Numbered from the stretch's first letter, positions 1 through 9,589 are shown. The stretch: DNA of 64,000 nucleotides from SIG603 sp964369415 (GCA_964369415.1 CAYJFP010000009.1:1-64000), one strand, 5' to 3'. Numbers and translations: made by a program. Notes: generated from the sequence alone by a model not told the origin.

Positions 1-9
1 AAACATAAT

Positions 10-47
10 AAAAGACGATACTGCTGTCAAGCGATATCGTCTTTTTA
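10..47. terminator. bidirectional hairpin terminator
   Basis: Ten-base stem AAAGACGATA (11-20) pairs with TATCGTCTTT (35-44), followed by a T run on the plus strand and by an A-rich flank that reads as T-rich on the minus strand. It lies just past the 3' end of the minus-strand transporter gene and probably also ends a plus-strand gene left of the window. Confidence 0.75.
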
Positions 48-126
48 CTATTTCTCAAAATTTAATACATTCCATTCGTGCGTGTGTTCGGATAATCTAC
101 CGCCCTGAAGCTATAAAACTTCTCAT

Positions 127-1308
127 TTATTCATTAGATTTCTTTTTATTCGCCGCAAGTTTTATTCCGATTGCCCCAACGAGAAATGCAAATACCGCCG
201 CACTGATGAATCCCGCTTGCATTCCAAAACCAGTGTTGATTAGCGAGGTTAAATACCCGCCGACCACTCCACCTAACGCTGCAAAAACATAGAACGCACC
301 CATGGTTATGTCCTCTTTTTGCTTGCTTACTAAAGAAATTGCCGCTGCGATTGTCGGGAAAATGACTGAGAAGAATATTCCCGAAAGCGGTATTAAAATT
401 TCAAATCCCATCGGTAAAATCGTTCCTAAAAGTATGCATAAGCCACCTAAGAACGGTGATACGGCAAGTATCATTTTATAGCCTAATGCATCCACGATAA
501 ACCCGCCGATGAACCTTCCGCCTACTTGACAGAAGAAGAACACGCTAAGCCACATTGCAGCAGTTTCTGGCGCATATCCATAGTTATCATTCAAATAAGT
601 GGTAAGCCACATGATTACTACCGACTCCGCCGCTATGTAGAAAAATGCAAGTGCATAATAAGGCAGTGTCGCTTTTTCTTTGAATGCATGTAAATAGTCA
701 CTTAATTTATTCTTTTCTGCTTTTTTTGCATTTTCGTTTTCGCTTGGTTTCCATTTGATGAAAAAGAATATCAATGCAGAAATCAATATCACGGGTATTA
801 TGAGATTTAGTGAAAAAGTCCAGCTCATTCCACTTATAAATATGAGTCCAAGAAGTAGCGGTGCAACAACCGCTCCTAAACTATGGAACGATGAAAGAAT
901 ATTGACGTATTTCGCCCTTTTTTCAGGAGGATACACATCCCTTATTACAGCATTTCCACAAAACTCATAGAGACCTAGCGAAAACCCTAGTGAGAGCACT
1001 CCGACAAAGCTTAAAATCCCCGAACCAAATGCATAAAGTAGAACTCCACATAGCGAAGCAATATTCGCACTCAACAGATAGAATTTTTTTGGAATATAAT
1101 AGGCAAGGACTCCAAAAATAATTACCGCAAGGCAGTACCCGCCGTAGTGTAGCACCGCAATTATACCGCCCATATCGTCCGACAATGCGTTGCTTTCAAG
1201 AAAGTTTGGCATTACGGCGCCACGGGCTGAATCGGCATAACCGAAAATAAAGTAGCTCAGCATAGTGCCCAAAGTGGCAAAAATAATAAAAACTTTAGAC
1301 TTTTTCAA
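127..1308 (-). CDS. MFS sugar permease, FHS/FucP-like
   Basis: This 393-residue protein is a polytopic membrane protein with about twelve hydrophobic segments and a charged central loop (near residues 190-205), the usual major facilitator plan and length. The N-terminal half carries a YPPEKRAKY cytoplasmic loop and looks like the FHS (fucose/glucose permease) branch rather than a drug exporter. The start is TTG at 1308: AGGAG stands six bases upstream and no better ATG exists. It is the last gene of the minus-strand glycan operon, 19 bases after the aldo/keto reductase, and is the only transporter in that operon, so it is the likely uptake route for the mono- or disaccharide released by the two glycosidases. 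The substrate cannot be read from sequence. Confidence 0.8.
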   Translation of the reverse strand: MKKSKVFIIFATLGTMLSYFIFGYADSARGAVMPNFLESNALSDDMGGIIAVLHYGGYCLAVIIFGVLAYYIPKKFYLLSANIASLCGVLLYAFGSGILSFVGVLSLGFSLGLYEFCGNAVIRDVYPPEKRAKYVNILSSFHSLGAVVAPLLLGLIFISGMSWTFSLNLIIPVILISALIFFFIKWKPSENENAKKAEKNKLSDYLHAFKEKATLPYYALAFFYIAAESVVIMWLTTYLNDNYGYAPETAAMWLSVFFFCQVGGRFIGGFIVDALGYKMILAVSPFLGGLCILLGTILPMGFEILIPLSGIFFSVIFPTIAAAISLVSKQKEDITMGAFYVFAALGGVVGGYLTSLINTGFGMQAGFISAAVFAFLVGAIGIKLAANKKKSNE

Positions 1309-1327
1309 TCTTTTCTCCTTTTCTTGG

Positions 1328-2440
1328 CTAAGAAAAATCAGCCACTGTCTCTTTTAAATATCCTGTAATATTTAGGTGTTGCGGGCATGCCTTTTCGCAT
1401 TTTCTGCAGTTTATGCAGGCCGAGGCATTTTGCTCTTTTGGCACCTGACTGTAGTACATTTTAGTAACTCCGTCATTCGGCGTCCTTCTAATCGCATTTG
1501 AAAGTTTAAAAACTTCTGGAATGTTAATTTTTTTAGGACATCCCTTAACGCAGTATTTGCAGTCGGTACATGGTATTCTATTAAGCGAAAATAGAATTTT
1601 AACCGCTTCGTCTATCACTTCTTTTTCACGCTCTGAAAGCGGTTTAAAATCAGTAAAAGTCTTTAGGTTATCCTCTACTTGCTCAAAATTTGACATTCCG
1701 CTTAGCACTGTCACAACTCCGTCAAGTGAGGCGACAAAACGCAGTGCCCAAGAAGCCGCTGAATTATCTGGATTTTCTTTTTTAAAGAGTTCCTCTATTT
1801 CAGGGCTTAAATTTACAAGTGTTCCGCCCTTGACTGGCTCCATTACCATAATCGGAATTTTTCTCTCATAAAGAATCCTGTAAAGCTCTCCCGAATAGAC
1901 AAGCTCGCTATCCCAATCAGCATAATTTACCTGAATCTGCACAAAATCGACAGTCGGATTTTCGTCAAGCATTTTCACAAGCAGTTTTGGGTCGCCGTGA
2001 AAGGAAAAGCCAAAATATTTAATCTTACCCTCTTCTTTTTTCTTTTGACAAAACTCAAATGCTTTACTGTTCACATAGGCATTATAATGCTCTTCGGCTG
2101 TGACTCCGTGCAGTAAATAGCAGTCAAAATAATCAAGCCCTGTTCTACTAAGTTGCTCCTTAAAGTATTCTTCCTTTTCCTCGTCCGTCTTTTTAGTCCC
2201 TATTGGAATAAACATCTTTGTCGCAAAGACGTAATCTTCTCTTGGATAGCGTGAAACAAGTGCTTCTTTCGCCGCATTCTCAGAGCCTTCATAGGTGTAA
2301 GCGGTGTCAAAGTAGTTAAACCCCGATGCCATGTATTTATCCACCATTGAATTAATAAGCTCTTTATCAAAGCCATCTTCCTTTTGGGGCAACCTTAAAA
2401 GGCCGAACCCCAATTTAGAAAACTCATTTAATTTACCCAT
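1328..2440 (-). CDS. aldo/keto reductase with C-terminal ferredoxin domain
   Basis: A 370-residue protein. Residues 1-275 are an aldo/keto reductase TIM barrel with the DTAYTYEGSE (catalytic Tyr) and CYLLHG motifs. Residues 290-355 add a bacterial ferredoxin-like region with two Cys clusters, CTDCKYCVKGCP and CINCRKCEKACP, which should bind two 4Fe-4S clusters. This architecture is common in anaerobes and is normally annotated only as an aldo/keto reductase; natural substrates are mostly unknown. It sits in the GH127 operon between the SnoaL-like gene (5 bases away) and the permease, which suggests reduction of a sugar aldehyde or ketone made during glycan breakdown. RBS AAGGG lies 8 bases before ATG. 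Confidence 0.88.
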   Translation of the reverse strand: MGKLNEFSKLGFGLLRLPQKEDGFDKELINSMVDKYMASGFNYFDTAYTYEGSENAAKEALVSRYPREDYVFATKMFIPIGTKKTDEEKEEYFKEQLSRTGLDYFDCYLLHGVTAEEHYNAYVNSKAFEFCQKKKEEGKIKYFGFSFHGDPKLLVKMLDENPTVDFVQIQVNYADWDSELVYSGELYRILYERKIPIMVMEPVKGGTLVNLSPEIEELFKKENPDNSAASWALRFVASLDGVVTVLSGMSNFEQVEDNLKTFTDFKPLSEREKEVIDEAVKILFSLNRIPCTDCKYCVKGCPKKINIPEVFKLSNAIRRTPNDGVTKMYYSQVPKEQNASACINCRKCEKACPQHLNITGYLKETVADFS

Positions 2441-2445
2441 ATTTC

Positions 2446-2838
2446 TTACCCTTTTAACTTGTTAATCATGTCGTGAAGTGGCCAAGCGCCCCAAGACTGC
2501 ACTATTCTGCCGTCTTCCACTTTAAAAAACTCCATTGCTTCAAAAGTGATGGTTTTATTTGTTGGCGCAATTCCTGCAAATTCGCCTTTTTGTGTCGCTG
2601 TAAAAGTGAGTCGTGTCGCAACTAGGTCGTTTTCTTCAATTACATCTTCGACAATTACTGATATATCGGGAAAAGTAGTGTAAGTACCCTTGATGATATT
2701 GACGGCGTCCATGGCGCAGTTTGCTCCGCCTGGATGATGCTCTTTGTAGTCTTTTGCGTATGAATCTAAAATATATTCAGCCTTGTGCTTATTGTAAACC
2801 TCTTCAAAAAAGCTTACCACTAATTCTTTACTTGTCAT
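2446..2838 (-). CDS. SnoaL-like / NTF2-fold protein
   Basis: A 130-residue soluble protein with the NTF2-like fold of the SnoaL/ester cyclase group: an N-terminal helix (VVSFFEEVYN), the YKEHHPGG segment, and the paired strands DLVATRLTFTATQKG and VEDGRIVQSWGAW typical of SnoaL-like proteins. These proteins act as polyketide cyclases, dehydratases or isomerases, or merely bind small ligands, so no reaction can be assigned. The gene is packed tightly (5 bases) between the six-hairpin glycosidase and the aldo/keto reductase, so it is co-transcribed with the glycan genes. A role on a sugar-derived intermediate is inference only. Confidence 0.75.
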   Translation of the reverse strand: MTSKELVVSFFEEVYNKHKAEYILDSYAKDYKEHHPGGANCAMDAVNIIKGTYTTFPDISVIVEDVIEENDLVATRLTFTATQKGEFAGIAPTNKTITFEAMEFFKVEDGRIVQSWGAWPLHDMINKLKG

Positions 2839-2842
2839 AATA

Positions 2843-4918
2843 TTAAATCCTTTCCATAATTAAATTAACTTTTTTATCTTCATTATTTATGATTACATAT
2901 CCATCGGTTTGATTTCCAATTTTAAATCCGCTTGGAACACGGACTTTTATTTCTTTTGGATAATCAAACAAGTTAAATTCTAAGTCAATACTGTAGTTTT
3001 TTTCGCTTTGCTTTTTCATATTTAGACTTATAGTGCCGTATTTTGTCGGTGTTTTTTCCAAAACCAAATCGCAGTTTTCTGTAGGTAGCCACTCTTCAAA
3101 TAGACCCTCTAAAATATAAAGCTCGTCACATTTTTCGAACACTATCATGTTTCTAATTAGTCGTAAAAACTCTGCCGAGCCCCAGTTATGCGGCATATCG
3201 CCCCAAATTCCTGAGTGATTTGTGCCTGTAAGCGCTTGTTCCTCTCTCCAAACTCTTGACGGTGCTGCATGATTTGCAAAGCCGTAGATGTAATCCATCG
3301 CCTTGTTTGCCCTTCCGGCATACAGCATTACCTGTCCATAGAACATCGCCTCATAACCCCAAACAGTGCCGTCCGACATCCATCCACTGCCTTCTGGAAT
3401 CCCTTGTTTTTTATCAAGGCTTTCAAGCAAATTGGCAAATTCTGTAACTATAGGATCATTTGGTGGAAATAATTCACCAGGAGTGATTACCTGAGCCAAC
3501 GTCCATGTGCCCGTAAGTGCGTTATACCCGCCCCAGTTACAAACTTCGCCGTCTATAAAGTATTTTTCAAAGTTTTCAACTCTTTCGGCAAATTCCTCTT
3601 CTGTAAGCAAGCTTGTCGGCACATATGGAAGTCCGTCTTCAGTGAATCTTCTGTCTCTTTCTATGGTTTCTTTATACCTTTTCATCATTTTGTCAAGCAG
3701 TTCTTGCATTTCTTCTTTTCCGCTTAAATCGTATTTTTCGGCGGTTTCTATGCATTTTTTAAGAGATGACATCGTCCATAAAGGAGTGGTATATTCGGGC
3801 TCTAGTCCATTTGTTCCGCCGTCTCCGTAAGATAATGGATATAGACCTTTTAAAGGCTGTGAATCGTCGTATTCATCGGATGAAAGCACACGTCTTTTTA
3901 TGTATTCAAATCCACGAAGCACGGTGTTCCACAATTCTTTAAGCCTGTCTATATCGTTCATAAGCTCGCACTGTCTTATGATAGTATAAAGCGAAATTGC
4001 GGTTTCTTTATCGTGAAATGGAATTGCGTAAATGCTTCCGTCAGGATGAACTCTTCTTAAAAGTGCATACAGTCCGGCATAGGCTTCTTCCCTATATCCC
4101 ATGATGTGAATTGCATCTAGCATGAATAAGCCGTCCGCCACCCACATTCCTCTGTAGCAAGTAGGCCCCACCTGAAAAGTCGGCACATTGTCGTGAATTT
4201 CTCTTGCTTGCAGTAGATTTCTTCCGCAAGATTTAATCATGTCCATAAGGTCACTGTCAGGAATTTGAATAGTATTTACAAAAGGTTTGATACCTTTCCA
4301 GTAATTCTCGCACCATGAAAGCGCTTCTTTAGCAGTAGCCACCGTGGCTTTCCTGTCGCCAAAACTTCCGCTTTGAACTATGAAATATGCTCCCTCAAAA
4401 GTTTTATTCTTATCTAGAAATAATGTATCGCCGTCTTCGGTTTCGATTCCTGTAGAAACAATGTCAAACTCTTCGCCTAAAACGTGTAAAGCTACACCTG
4501 CACGAGTTTTTTTGAAACTCTCTAAGCCTTTTAAACTATAAAGAATCACATCTATCCTTGTGTTTTCATCTGGCTTCCATGCAAAACTTTTCCAAGTAAA
4601 GGTGCTATCCTTGTAGTATTCTGTCGTGGTCACGACAGCTACAGATGGGTCGCCGTAAGTTTGCTCTCTTTTAACAAGTTCGTCACGGTGTAAAATTTCT
4701 GGCTTGAACCTATAGGTAAATCCTCTGTTTTGTACGACTCTGCTTAAAACTGGCGTTTGCATCAAAGGATAATAGTCAGGGTCATTCGACTTGCTGTAAT
4801 CAAAAACTAAGCTTCCGTCGTCCCAAATTAGAGTTTTGTATTTGTCGTCCACCAAGCCTATACAGCATTGTGACTTATCAGGAGCGTATCTAAAATCAAT
4901 TATTCTTTCTTTTTTCAT
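2843..4918 (-). CDS. six-hairpin glycosidase-like protein
   Basis: A 691-residue cytoplasmic protein without signal peptide. The N-terminal ~200 residues look like a beta-sandwich; residues ~210-610 form an alpha/alpha toroid with Trp/Gly-rich helical repeats (GMWVADGLFMLDA, WGGYNALTGTWTLAQ, SGIWGDMPHNWGSAEF); a short beta domain closes the C terminus. This order matches six-hairpin glycosidases such as alpha-L-rhamnosidase and amylo-glucosidase relatives. Acidic residues near 255-270 and 480-560 are catalytic candidates but I cannot assign them. It follows the GH127 gene by 21 bases, so the pair probably act in sequence on imported oligosaccharides. Exact GH family and substrate are not determined. 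Confidence 0.7.
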   Translation of the reverse strand: MKKERIIDFRYAPDKSQCCIGLVDDKYKTLIWDDGSLVFDYSKSNDPDYYPLMQTPVLSRVVQNRGFTYRFKPEILHRDELVKREQTYGDPSVAVVTTTEYYKDSTFTWKSFAWKPDENTRIDVILYSLKGLESFKKTRAGVALHVLGEEFDIVSTGIETEDGDTLFLDKNKTFEGAYFIVQSGSFGDRKATVATAKEALSWCENYWKGIKPFVNTIQIPDSDLMDMIKSCGRNLLQAREIHDNVPTFQVGPTCYRGMWVADGLFMLDAIHIMGYREEAYAGLYALLRRVHPDGSIYAIPFHDKETAISLYTIIRQCELMNDIDRLKELWNTVLRGFEYIKRRVLSSDEYDDSQPLKGLYPLSYGDGGTNGLEPEYTTPLWTMSSLKKCIETAEKYDLSGKEEMQELLDKMMKRYKETIERDRRFTEDGLPYVPTSLLTEEEFAERVENFEKYFIDGEVCNWGGYNALTGTWTLAQVITPGELFPPNDPIVTEFANLLESLDKKQGIPEGSGWMSDGTVWGYEAMFYGQVMLYAGRANKAMDYIYGFANHAAPSRVWREEQALTGTNHSGIWGDMPHNWGSAEFLRLIRNMIVFEKCDELYILEGLFEEWLPTENCDLVLEKTPTKYGTISLNMKKQSEKNYSIDLEFNLFDYPKEIKVRVPSGFKIGNQTDGYVIINNEDKKVNLIMERI

Positions 4919-4939
4919 ACATTACACCACCATTTCTAT

Positions 4940-6883
4940 TTAATAAACTACTTCTAACGTTGTGCTTTCTTCTTTTATTCTTTCGCTTGAATTTGTTATT
5001 TTCGGCAAAATCGCCATTCTTAATTGTGTCGCACCATATGGCACGAACTCGATGTATTCTAGGCTGTTGTCGGACAAAATATTTTCTGGTATTTTAGGTG
5101 TAGTCGTGACAACAGTTGTAAGCGCAGTGTCAAAATATTCGTAGTAATCCCAGTTAAGTACCTTTTGCACAGGCACTTTAATCTTAGTCGGCACGCTGTC
5201 TATATCCCACGGATACCCCTCAGCATTTGTTTCGATTAATCCGTAATCCTCAGCTTCAATTAAATCCATGTTTATGGCGTATCTCCACTCACTTCCCGCA
5301 CGTCTTTCTATCGCTGGAAAAGTATTTGAAGATTTCGGATATCCTCTTACAATTTTCTTTTCTTCTTTAATCGGTAGAACATATACAAGCGGCCCTCTTT
5401 CGGCTGTCACACCGCCATTTACTTGATTTGTAAATTTAATTTGCATGTCGAATTTAACGTCCACCACTGCTATAGAATTTATGGTTAAATCAAGTTTTGC
5501 AAAGCCGTCTTCTAAAGTAAAATCTGCATTTTTTCCGTCTACTTTTATGCTGGCTTTTTCACACCACTCTGGAACTCTTAGCATTAGTGGTAAATTTTTG
5601 CTTTCACTCTTAATCGTCAGCTTAATACTCTCTTCAAACGGATAGTTTGTGTCCTGCACTATTTCCACTTTTTCTCCGTTTAATGTCGTTTTCAGTGTGC
5701 TAGGCCCGAAAAGAGCTAAAACTATGTCGTTATCCTTTGATTTTAGATACATTTGCTCTAAATAATAAGGCATCATTCTGCTTAAATTACCTGTACAGCA
5801 CTCAACCTTTTGTGCGGGCACATAGCAGTCAAAACCGTTGTAATAGGCAAATCTACATGAGCTAAAAGTAGAAATCGCTTGGTTAGGTGCTGAAAAATAC
5901 TGATGCGCCTTGAAATCTTTCGTGAACGAGCCCATAGAGGCATTAAACAGTGCCCTTTCTATTTTATCGCCGTAACTGCTGTCTCCACTGATTCTGTAAA
6001 AATAGCCGTATGTATATGGAAAAGTCGCCGTATTACAGGTTTCGTGTCCCGCTAAATCAGTTCTCTTCATGAAATGCTCTGTCGTACTTGGAAGACCTGA
6101 AACCAACATGAAGCTATCTTCCATTTTGTTAAGCGCATTCATCGCCTCGTCCCAGTACTCTTTTTTGCCTGTTGCACTGTATAAAAGTGCCGGAATTTTG
6201 AGAAGTTCTATATAAACAACTCCGTGGGTATCTGGAATTTTATCCGAGAAAAAGTCTATATCGTTTCCGTTTCTGTCACGGTTTTCATATTTTTCATTAA
6301 AGAGTTTGTAGGCTTCTTCTGCCATTTCAAGCATTTTTTTATCATTTGTCTTGTCGTAAAGCCAGATAAGCTGCTCGACATTTGCAAGCTCTAAATCGTC
6401 TTGAAAATCTTTTCCTTCAAATGATAGATAGTGCTTGTGAAGAAATTCGACATACTTCATGTCACCGTCAAGCTCGTGATGTGTCATGAACACACGGTTG
6501 ATATTTGCATACGGCCATCTCCAATATTCACCGCTTAAATCCGTGCCGATTCTGCCGTCTTCCCTTGTGTTGTTCATCATGAAATCCATGTTGGCTTTTA
6601 CAAGTTCTCTCAACTTTTCATCGCCCATGATGATGGCCACCCTGTTTGCGCCGTCTAAAAAGTACGAAGCCTGCTCATACGGCCACCAGTTGCACCACCA
6701 CTGATTGTTTATATGAGACTCATGACGTGGCAAAGTTTCACCAACCCACATACTCGTGTCAAACGGGTATCCGATAATGTCGGGATTACCTGTAATTCCC
6801 TTGATTTGTCTTTCAAAAAATGTATTCATCCAGCCTAAAGGTTTAATATCTTTAAGCGGTAGTTTCTCAAATTTATTTATCAT
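4940..6883 (-). CDS. GH127 beta-L-arabinofuranosidase family protein (DUF1680)
   Basis: A 647-residue cytoplasmic protein of the DUF1680/GH127 family. The helical barrel (about 60-430) has the family metal and catalytic residues: E281-T-C283 in HETCNT, and the adjacent cysteines C362-C363 in ECCTGN. In characterised GH127 enzymes such as HypBA1, a Glu, three Cys and a zinc ion form the active site, with one Cys as nucleophile. The C-terminal half is beta-sandwich and contains the conserved ERGPLVYVLP segment. RBS GGAGG precedes ATG by 5 bases. It lies 14 bases after the cupin isomerase gene. Related families (GH146, GH142) share this fold, so the released sugar may be other than L-arabinofuranose. 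Confidence 0.85.
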   Translation of the reverse strand: MINKFEKLPLKDIKPLGWMNTFFERQIKGITGNPDIIGYPFDTSMWVGETLPRHESHINNQWWCNWWPYEQASYFLDGANRVAIIMGDEKLRELVKANMDFMMNNTREDGRIGTDLSGEYWRWPYANINRVFMTHHELDGDMKYVEFLHKHYLSFEGKDFQDDLELANVEQLIWLYDKTNDKKMLEMAEEAYKLFNEKYENRDRNGNDIDFFSDKIPDTHGVVYIELLKIPALLYSATGKKEYWDEAMNALNKMEDSFMLVSGLPSTTEHFMKRTDLAGHETCNTATFPYTYGYFYRISGDSSYGDKIERALFNASMGSFTKDFKAHQYFSAPNQAISTFSSCRFAYYNGFDCYVPAQKVECCTGNLSRMMPYYLEQMYLKSKDNDIVLALFGPSTLKTTLNGEKVEIVQDTNYPFEESIKLTIKSESKNLPLMLRVPEWCEKASIKVDGKNADFTLEDGFAKLDLTINSIAVVDVKFDMQIKFTNQVNGGVTAERGPLVYVLPIKEEKKIVRGYPKSSNTFPAIERRAGSEWRYAINMDLIEAEDYGLIETNAEGYPWDIDSVPTKIKVPVQKVLNWDYYEYFDTALTTVVTTTPKIPENILSDNSLEYIEFVPYGATQLRMAILPKITNSSERIKEESTTLEVVY

Positions 6884-6896
6884 AATTTCCTCCGTT

Positions 6897-7676
6897 TTAT
6901 GGGATAAAGTTTTCCCAAAGTTTCTTTACTGTCATTGGGTCTTTTACAAAGTCAAATTTCGCATTATCCTTAACATACTGCTCGTAAATCGAAACGCCCT
7001 CTTCTATGCCGAATTCCGTGTAGATTCTCGGTTTTTTAAGGATAATTTCGCAGTCATTATAATTAGGATTTTTGTTCCATGTCATAGAGCCGTCGTCGTT
7101 TGTCGTCGGGAAGAATGTAAGCCCAGCGTGTGCCCTTACATCGTCATAGTCAAAGCCAAAGTCTCTTACGCACCATGCGCCAAAGACAAGCGGATTTGAC
7201 GGGTCGGCACTAATTGTTGCATGTGCCCAGCCCGGCGGAACTATGATTACATCTCCAGGATTGCCCTCTACCGCAAAACATCTTCCTGGATTATCCTCAG
7301 CTGTTTCCTGCATGTAGATATAGGCTTTGCCCTCCCAAATTTCATACACTTCGGGCGTCGAATAATTACAGCTTTTTGAAACTGCATGTTTATGCCCTTG
7401 ACTTCTTATCGGCTCTTTTCCAAGTTTTCCTTTAGCGTAAATAACCGTTCCGTAGAGTAAATTTCTACTTTTTAGGTCTTCTATGTCCTCTTTTCTTCCC
7501 ACGTCCATCGCTATTGCGTACACGATTTCTGGGCCATCGCAATCTGGCTCCATGAGACTCGGTCTAATTTTGTCTATGTATCTTTTTTCGACTTCGGGCC
7601 CAAATGTGTTTTCATCATAGATGTAATTCATCTTTTCTGTAGAATATTTTATATCAAATCCGGGATAAAATTTCAT
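6897..7676 (-). CDS. cupin-type glucose-6-phosphate isomerase family protein
   Basis: About 259 residues of the archaeal-type, metal-dependent phosphoglucose isomerase cupin family (PF06560). The cupin core runs from about residue 70 to 190, with the metal motif GHKHAV and EVYEIWEGKAYIY, then PGDVIIVPPGWAHATI. I start it at ATG 7676 because AGAGG is placed 8 bases before it; an in-frame ATG 33 bases further upstream lacks such a site. It is longer than the second cupin isomerase of this operon (10542-11096) and diverges from it, so the two are probably not redundant. Family knowledge predicts interconversion of an aldose- and ketose-6-phosphate; the actual sugar is unknown. Confidence 0.8.
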   Translation of the reverse strand: MKFYPGFDIKYSTEKMNYIYDENTFGPEVEKRYIDKIRPSLMEPDCDGPEIVYAIAMDVGRKEDIEDLKSRNLLYGTVIYAKGKLGKEPIRSQGHKHAVSKSCNYSTPEVYEIWEGKAYIYMQETAEDNPGRCFAVEGNPGDVIIVPPGWAHATISADPSNPLVFGAWCVRDFGFDYDDVRAHAGLTFFPTTNDDGSMTWNKNPNYNDCEIILKKPRIYTEFGIEEGVSIYEQYVKDNAKFDFVKDPMTVKKLWENFIP

Positions 7677-7719
7677 AAAACTTACCTCTTTGTTCCTTAT
7701 ATTTGACAAGTGTAAAATA

Positions 7720-7770
7720 GTCCTTCACCATTCACCCTTAGTCTTTAGTCCCATGTGTATTGCACATGGT
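7720..7770. repeat. intergenic dispersed repeat next to a 7-bp hairpin
   Basis: In the gap between two operon genes, 7722-7750 reads CCTTCACCATTCACCCTTAG and on. It closely resembles 61740-61765 (CATTCACCCTTCACCATTAG), where it again lies beside a gene end. Next to it is a perfect 7-bp inverted repeat, CCATGTG (7751-7757) and CACATGG (7763-7769), without a T run, so it is more likely an RNA processing or stabilising hairpin than a terminator. Confidence 0.45.
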
Positions 7771-7772
7771 TT

Positions 7773-9500
7773 TTATAGTCTTACATAGGCTTTTAGTGTG
7801 GCGATTTCTTTTCCTTCACTCTTGCCGTAAGGTCTTATCGTGTACTCTTTTACACTGTCAGGAATTATAAATGTCTCTGCGTAGTGGACAATATACGGCT
7901 CAAACGCATTTGTCGGACTCTCGATTATTGCTTCTTCGCCCTCGATTAAGTTAAGCACATTCACCGTTCCGCCTGTCTCGTGCTTAACAGTTTTTGTAAA
8001 CCAATGTCTTCTCGTCTCGATAAATTCTCTCTCGTGAAGACCTGTTCTTTCTTCTACAAAGCCGTCGCCTTCTGCTATTTTAACCACTTGATTTACTAAA
8101 TTATTCTTTGTAAATTCGGTGTCAAATCCGAAATTAATCACTTCTTTTCCGTGCTCGATATGAACAGGTCTTGGAAGTCCGTCAAGGCCAAGTCTATCCC
8201 AATCCCACAATTTAAATGTAAAAATATATGGAGTTGCACTGATTTCAAGCACCATACTTCCAGAGCCCGAACAGTGAACTGTACCCGCTGGAATCAAGAA
8301 ATGGTCGTGCTTTTTAGCGGGAATTTCATTCACAAACTTAGTCGCTTCAAAGCTTTTTGTGCCTTTGTTCGCTTCTCTTAATGCGTTTATCATCTCGTCT
8401 TTGTCTACTCCTGTTTTAACGCCGAGATACACGTTTGCACCCTCTTCGGCATCGAGCATGTAGTAGCTTTCGTCTTGAGTGTAGTGCATTCCGAACTGCT
8501 CTTGAATGTACTCGATAAGCGGGTGAACCTGTAGGCTTAGGTTTTGCCCACCTATGGTGTCTAAAAAGTCGAATCTAATTGGAAATTCTGCGCCAAATCT
8601 TGCGTGAACCTTGTTTCCTAAAAGCTCTATCGGATTGTGTAGAACCACGTTTATAGATGGAATTTCCACCCTTACATCGCCAAACTTTAAGAATAGACTG
8701 TTCTCCTCTGGCACACAGTCAAAGCACCATGCGTAGTTCTCTTTGTCTCTGTCTAAATCGCAAACTTCTTTCATCCATTGGCCGCCCCATACACCTGGGT
8801 CAAAGAACGGAACGACTCTAAATGGTCTATTTGCGGTTTGGTTAAGCCCTGCTACAAAGCCTTTTCCGCTTACCATTTTTGGCTCGTCTTTTACGTTCGT
8901 ATCAAGCAAAAAGTCTATGCTTTCAAACATTTTTTTCTTGTGGTTGTCGGCGACTCTCCACTCGATAAAAAACCCTCTTTTGTATTTTCTTAGTACGTCT
9001 TCATCGTTGTTTTCCATTTTCCAGTTGGCAAGCTCTTTTGAGCGGTATCTTTGCTGAATTTCCCACCTTGCCAAGTCGGCATAAACCACCACATCACCCT
9101 TTGTAATAAGCGTGGCGCCGACTCCGATTAAAAGCACCGTTTCGTCAGTGGACTCTATTTCTTTTTGCATTTTTGCAATTAATTCTTTATCAAAAAATTC
9201 TTTCATCTTGTGGTGCGACATGATTCCAAAAACTCTGTCGTCGGTGATGTTCCCTTTGATGATTTTTGTTATCTCCTCACCCGAAAAAGCGGCGTCTTCG
9301 GCATAGAAAACTTTTGCTATTTTCATGTTTTCACAAATTCCGCTCACAACTTCGTCAACTCTTACACCTGGATAACAATCTATCACTATGACCTTTTTTC
9401 CATCAAGTTTTTTTGCTATGTCAGCATAGCCTTTTACCGCTTCGTTTTCAAATCCTTTAACTTCTACTACCGGGTATTTATCGTAATTTGCTTTTCTCAT
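7773..9500 (-). CDS. class I mannose-6-phosphate isomerase-like protein with N-terminal extension
   Basis: A 575-residue protein, much longer than the usual 300-400 residues of cupin mannose-6-phosphate isomerases. Residues ~245-575 are the type I PMI cupin: the metal-site segment LSLQVHP (324-327 for QVHP), the DESYYMLD strand, and IPAGTVHCSG followed by VLEIS. Residues 1-220 form an extra alpha/beta domain (GKKVIVIDCYPGVRVDEV, TVLLIGVGATLI) that resembles a nucleotide-kinase or P-loop-like fold but lacks a classical GxxxxGK[ST] loop. It belongs to the operon with the ROK kinase and two cupin phosphosugar isomerases, so it most likely isomerises a hexose-6-phosphate. RBS is weak (AGGG, 8 bases). 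Confidence 0.78.
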   Translation of the reverse strand: MRKANYDKYPVVEVKGFENEAVKGYADIAKKLDGKKVIVIDCYPGVRVDEVVSGICENMKIAKVFYAEDAAFSGEEITKIIKGNITDDRVFGIMSHHKMKEFFDKELIAKMQKEIESTDETVLLIGVGATLITKGDVVVYADLARWEIQQRYRSKELANWKMENNDEDVLRKYKRGFFIEWRVADNHKKKMFESIDFLLDTNVKDEPKMVSGKGFVAGLNQTANRPFRVVPFFDPGVWGGQWMKEVCDLDRDKENYAWCFDCVPEENSLFLKFGDVRVEIPSINVVLHNPIELLGNKVHARFGAEFPIRFDFLDTIGGQNLSLQVHPLIEYIQEQFGMHYTQDESYYMLDAEEGANVYLGVKTGVDKDEMINALREANKGTKSFEATKFVNEIPAKKHDHFLIPAGTVHCSGSGSMVLEISATPYIFTFKLWDWDRLGLDGLPRPVHIEHGKEVINFGFDTEFTKNNLVNQVVKIAEGDGFVEERTGLHEREFIETRRHWFTKTVKHETGGTVNVLNLIEGEEAIIESPTNAFEPYIVHYAETFIIPDSVKEYTIRPYGKSEGKEIATLKAYVRL

Positions 9501-9589
9501 TTCAATGACCCTGTCATGTTTGCCGCACGGTACTGTATGAAAACAGTTGTCTTAACGCACCACAATCATGCCTTTCTTTTATTTTTAAA

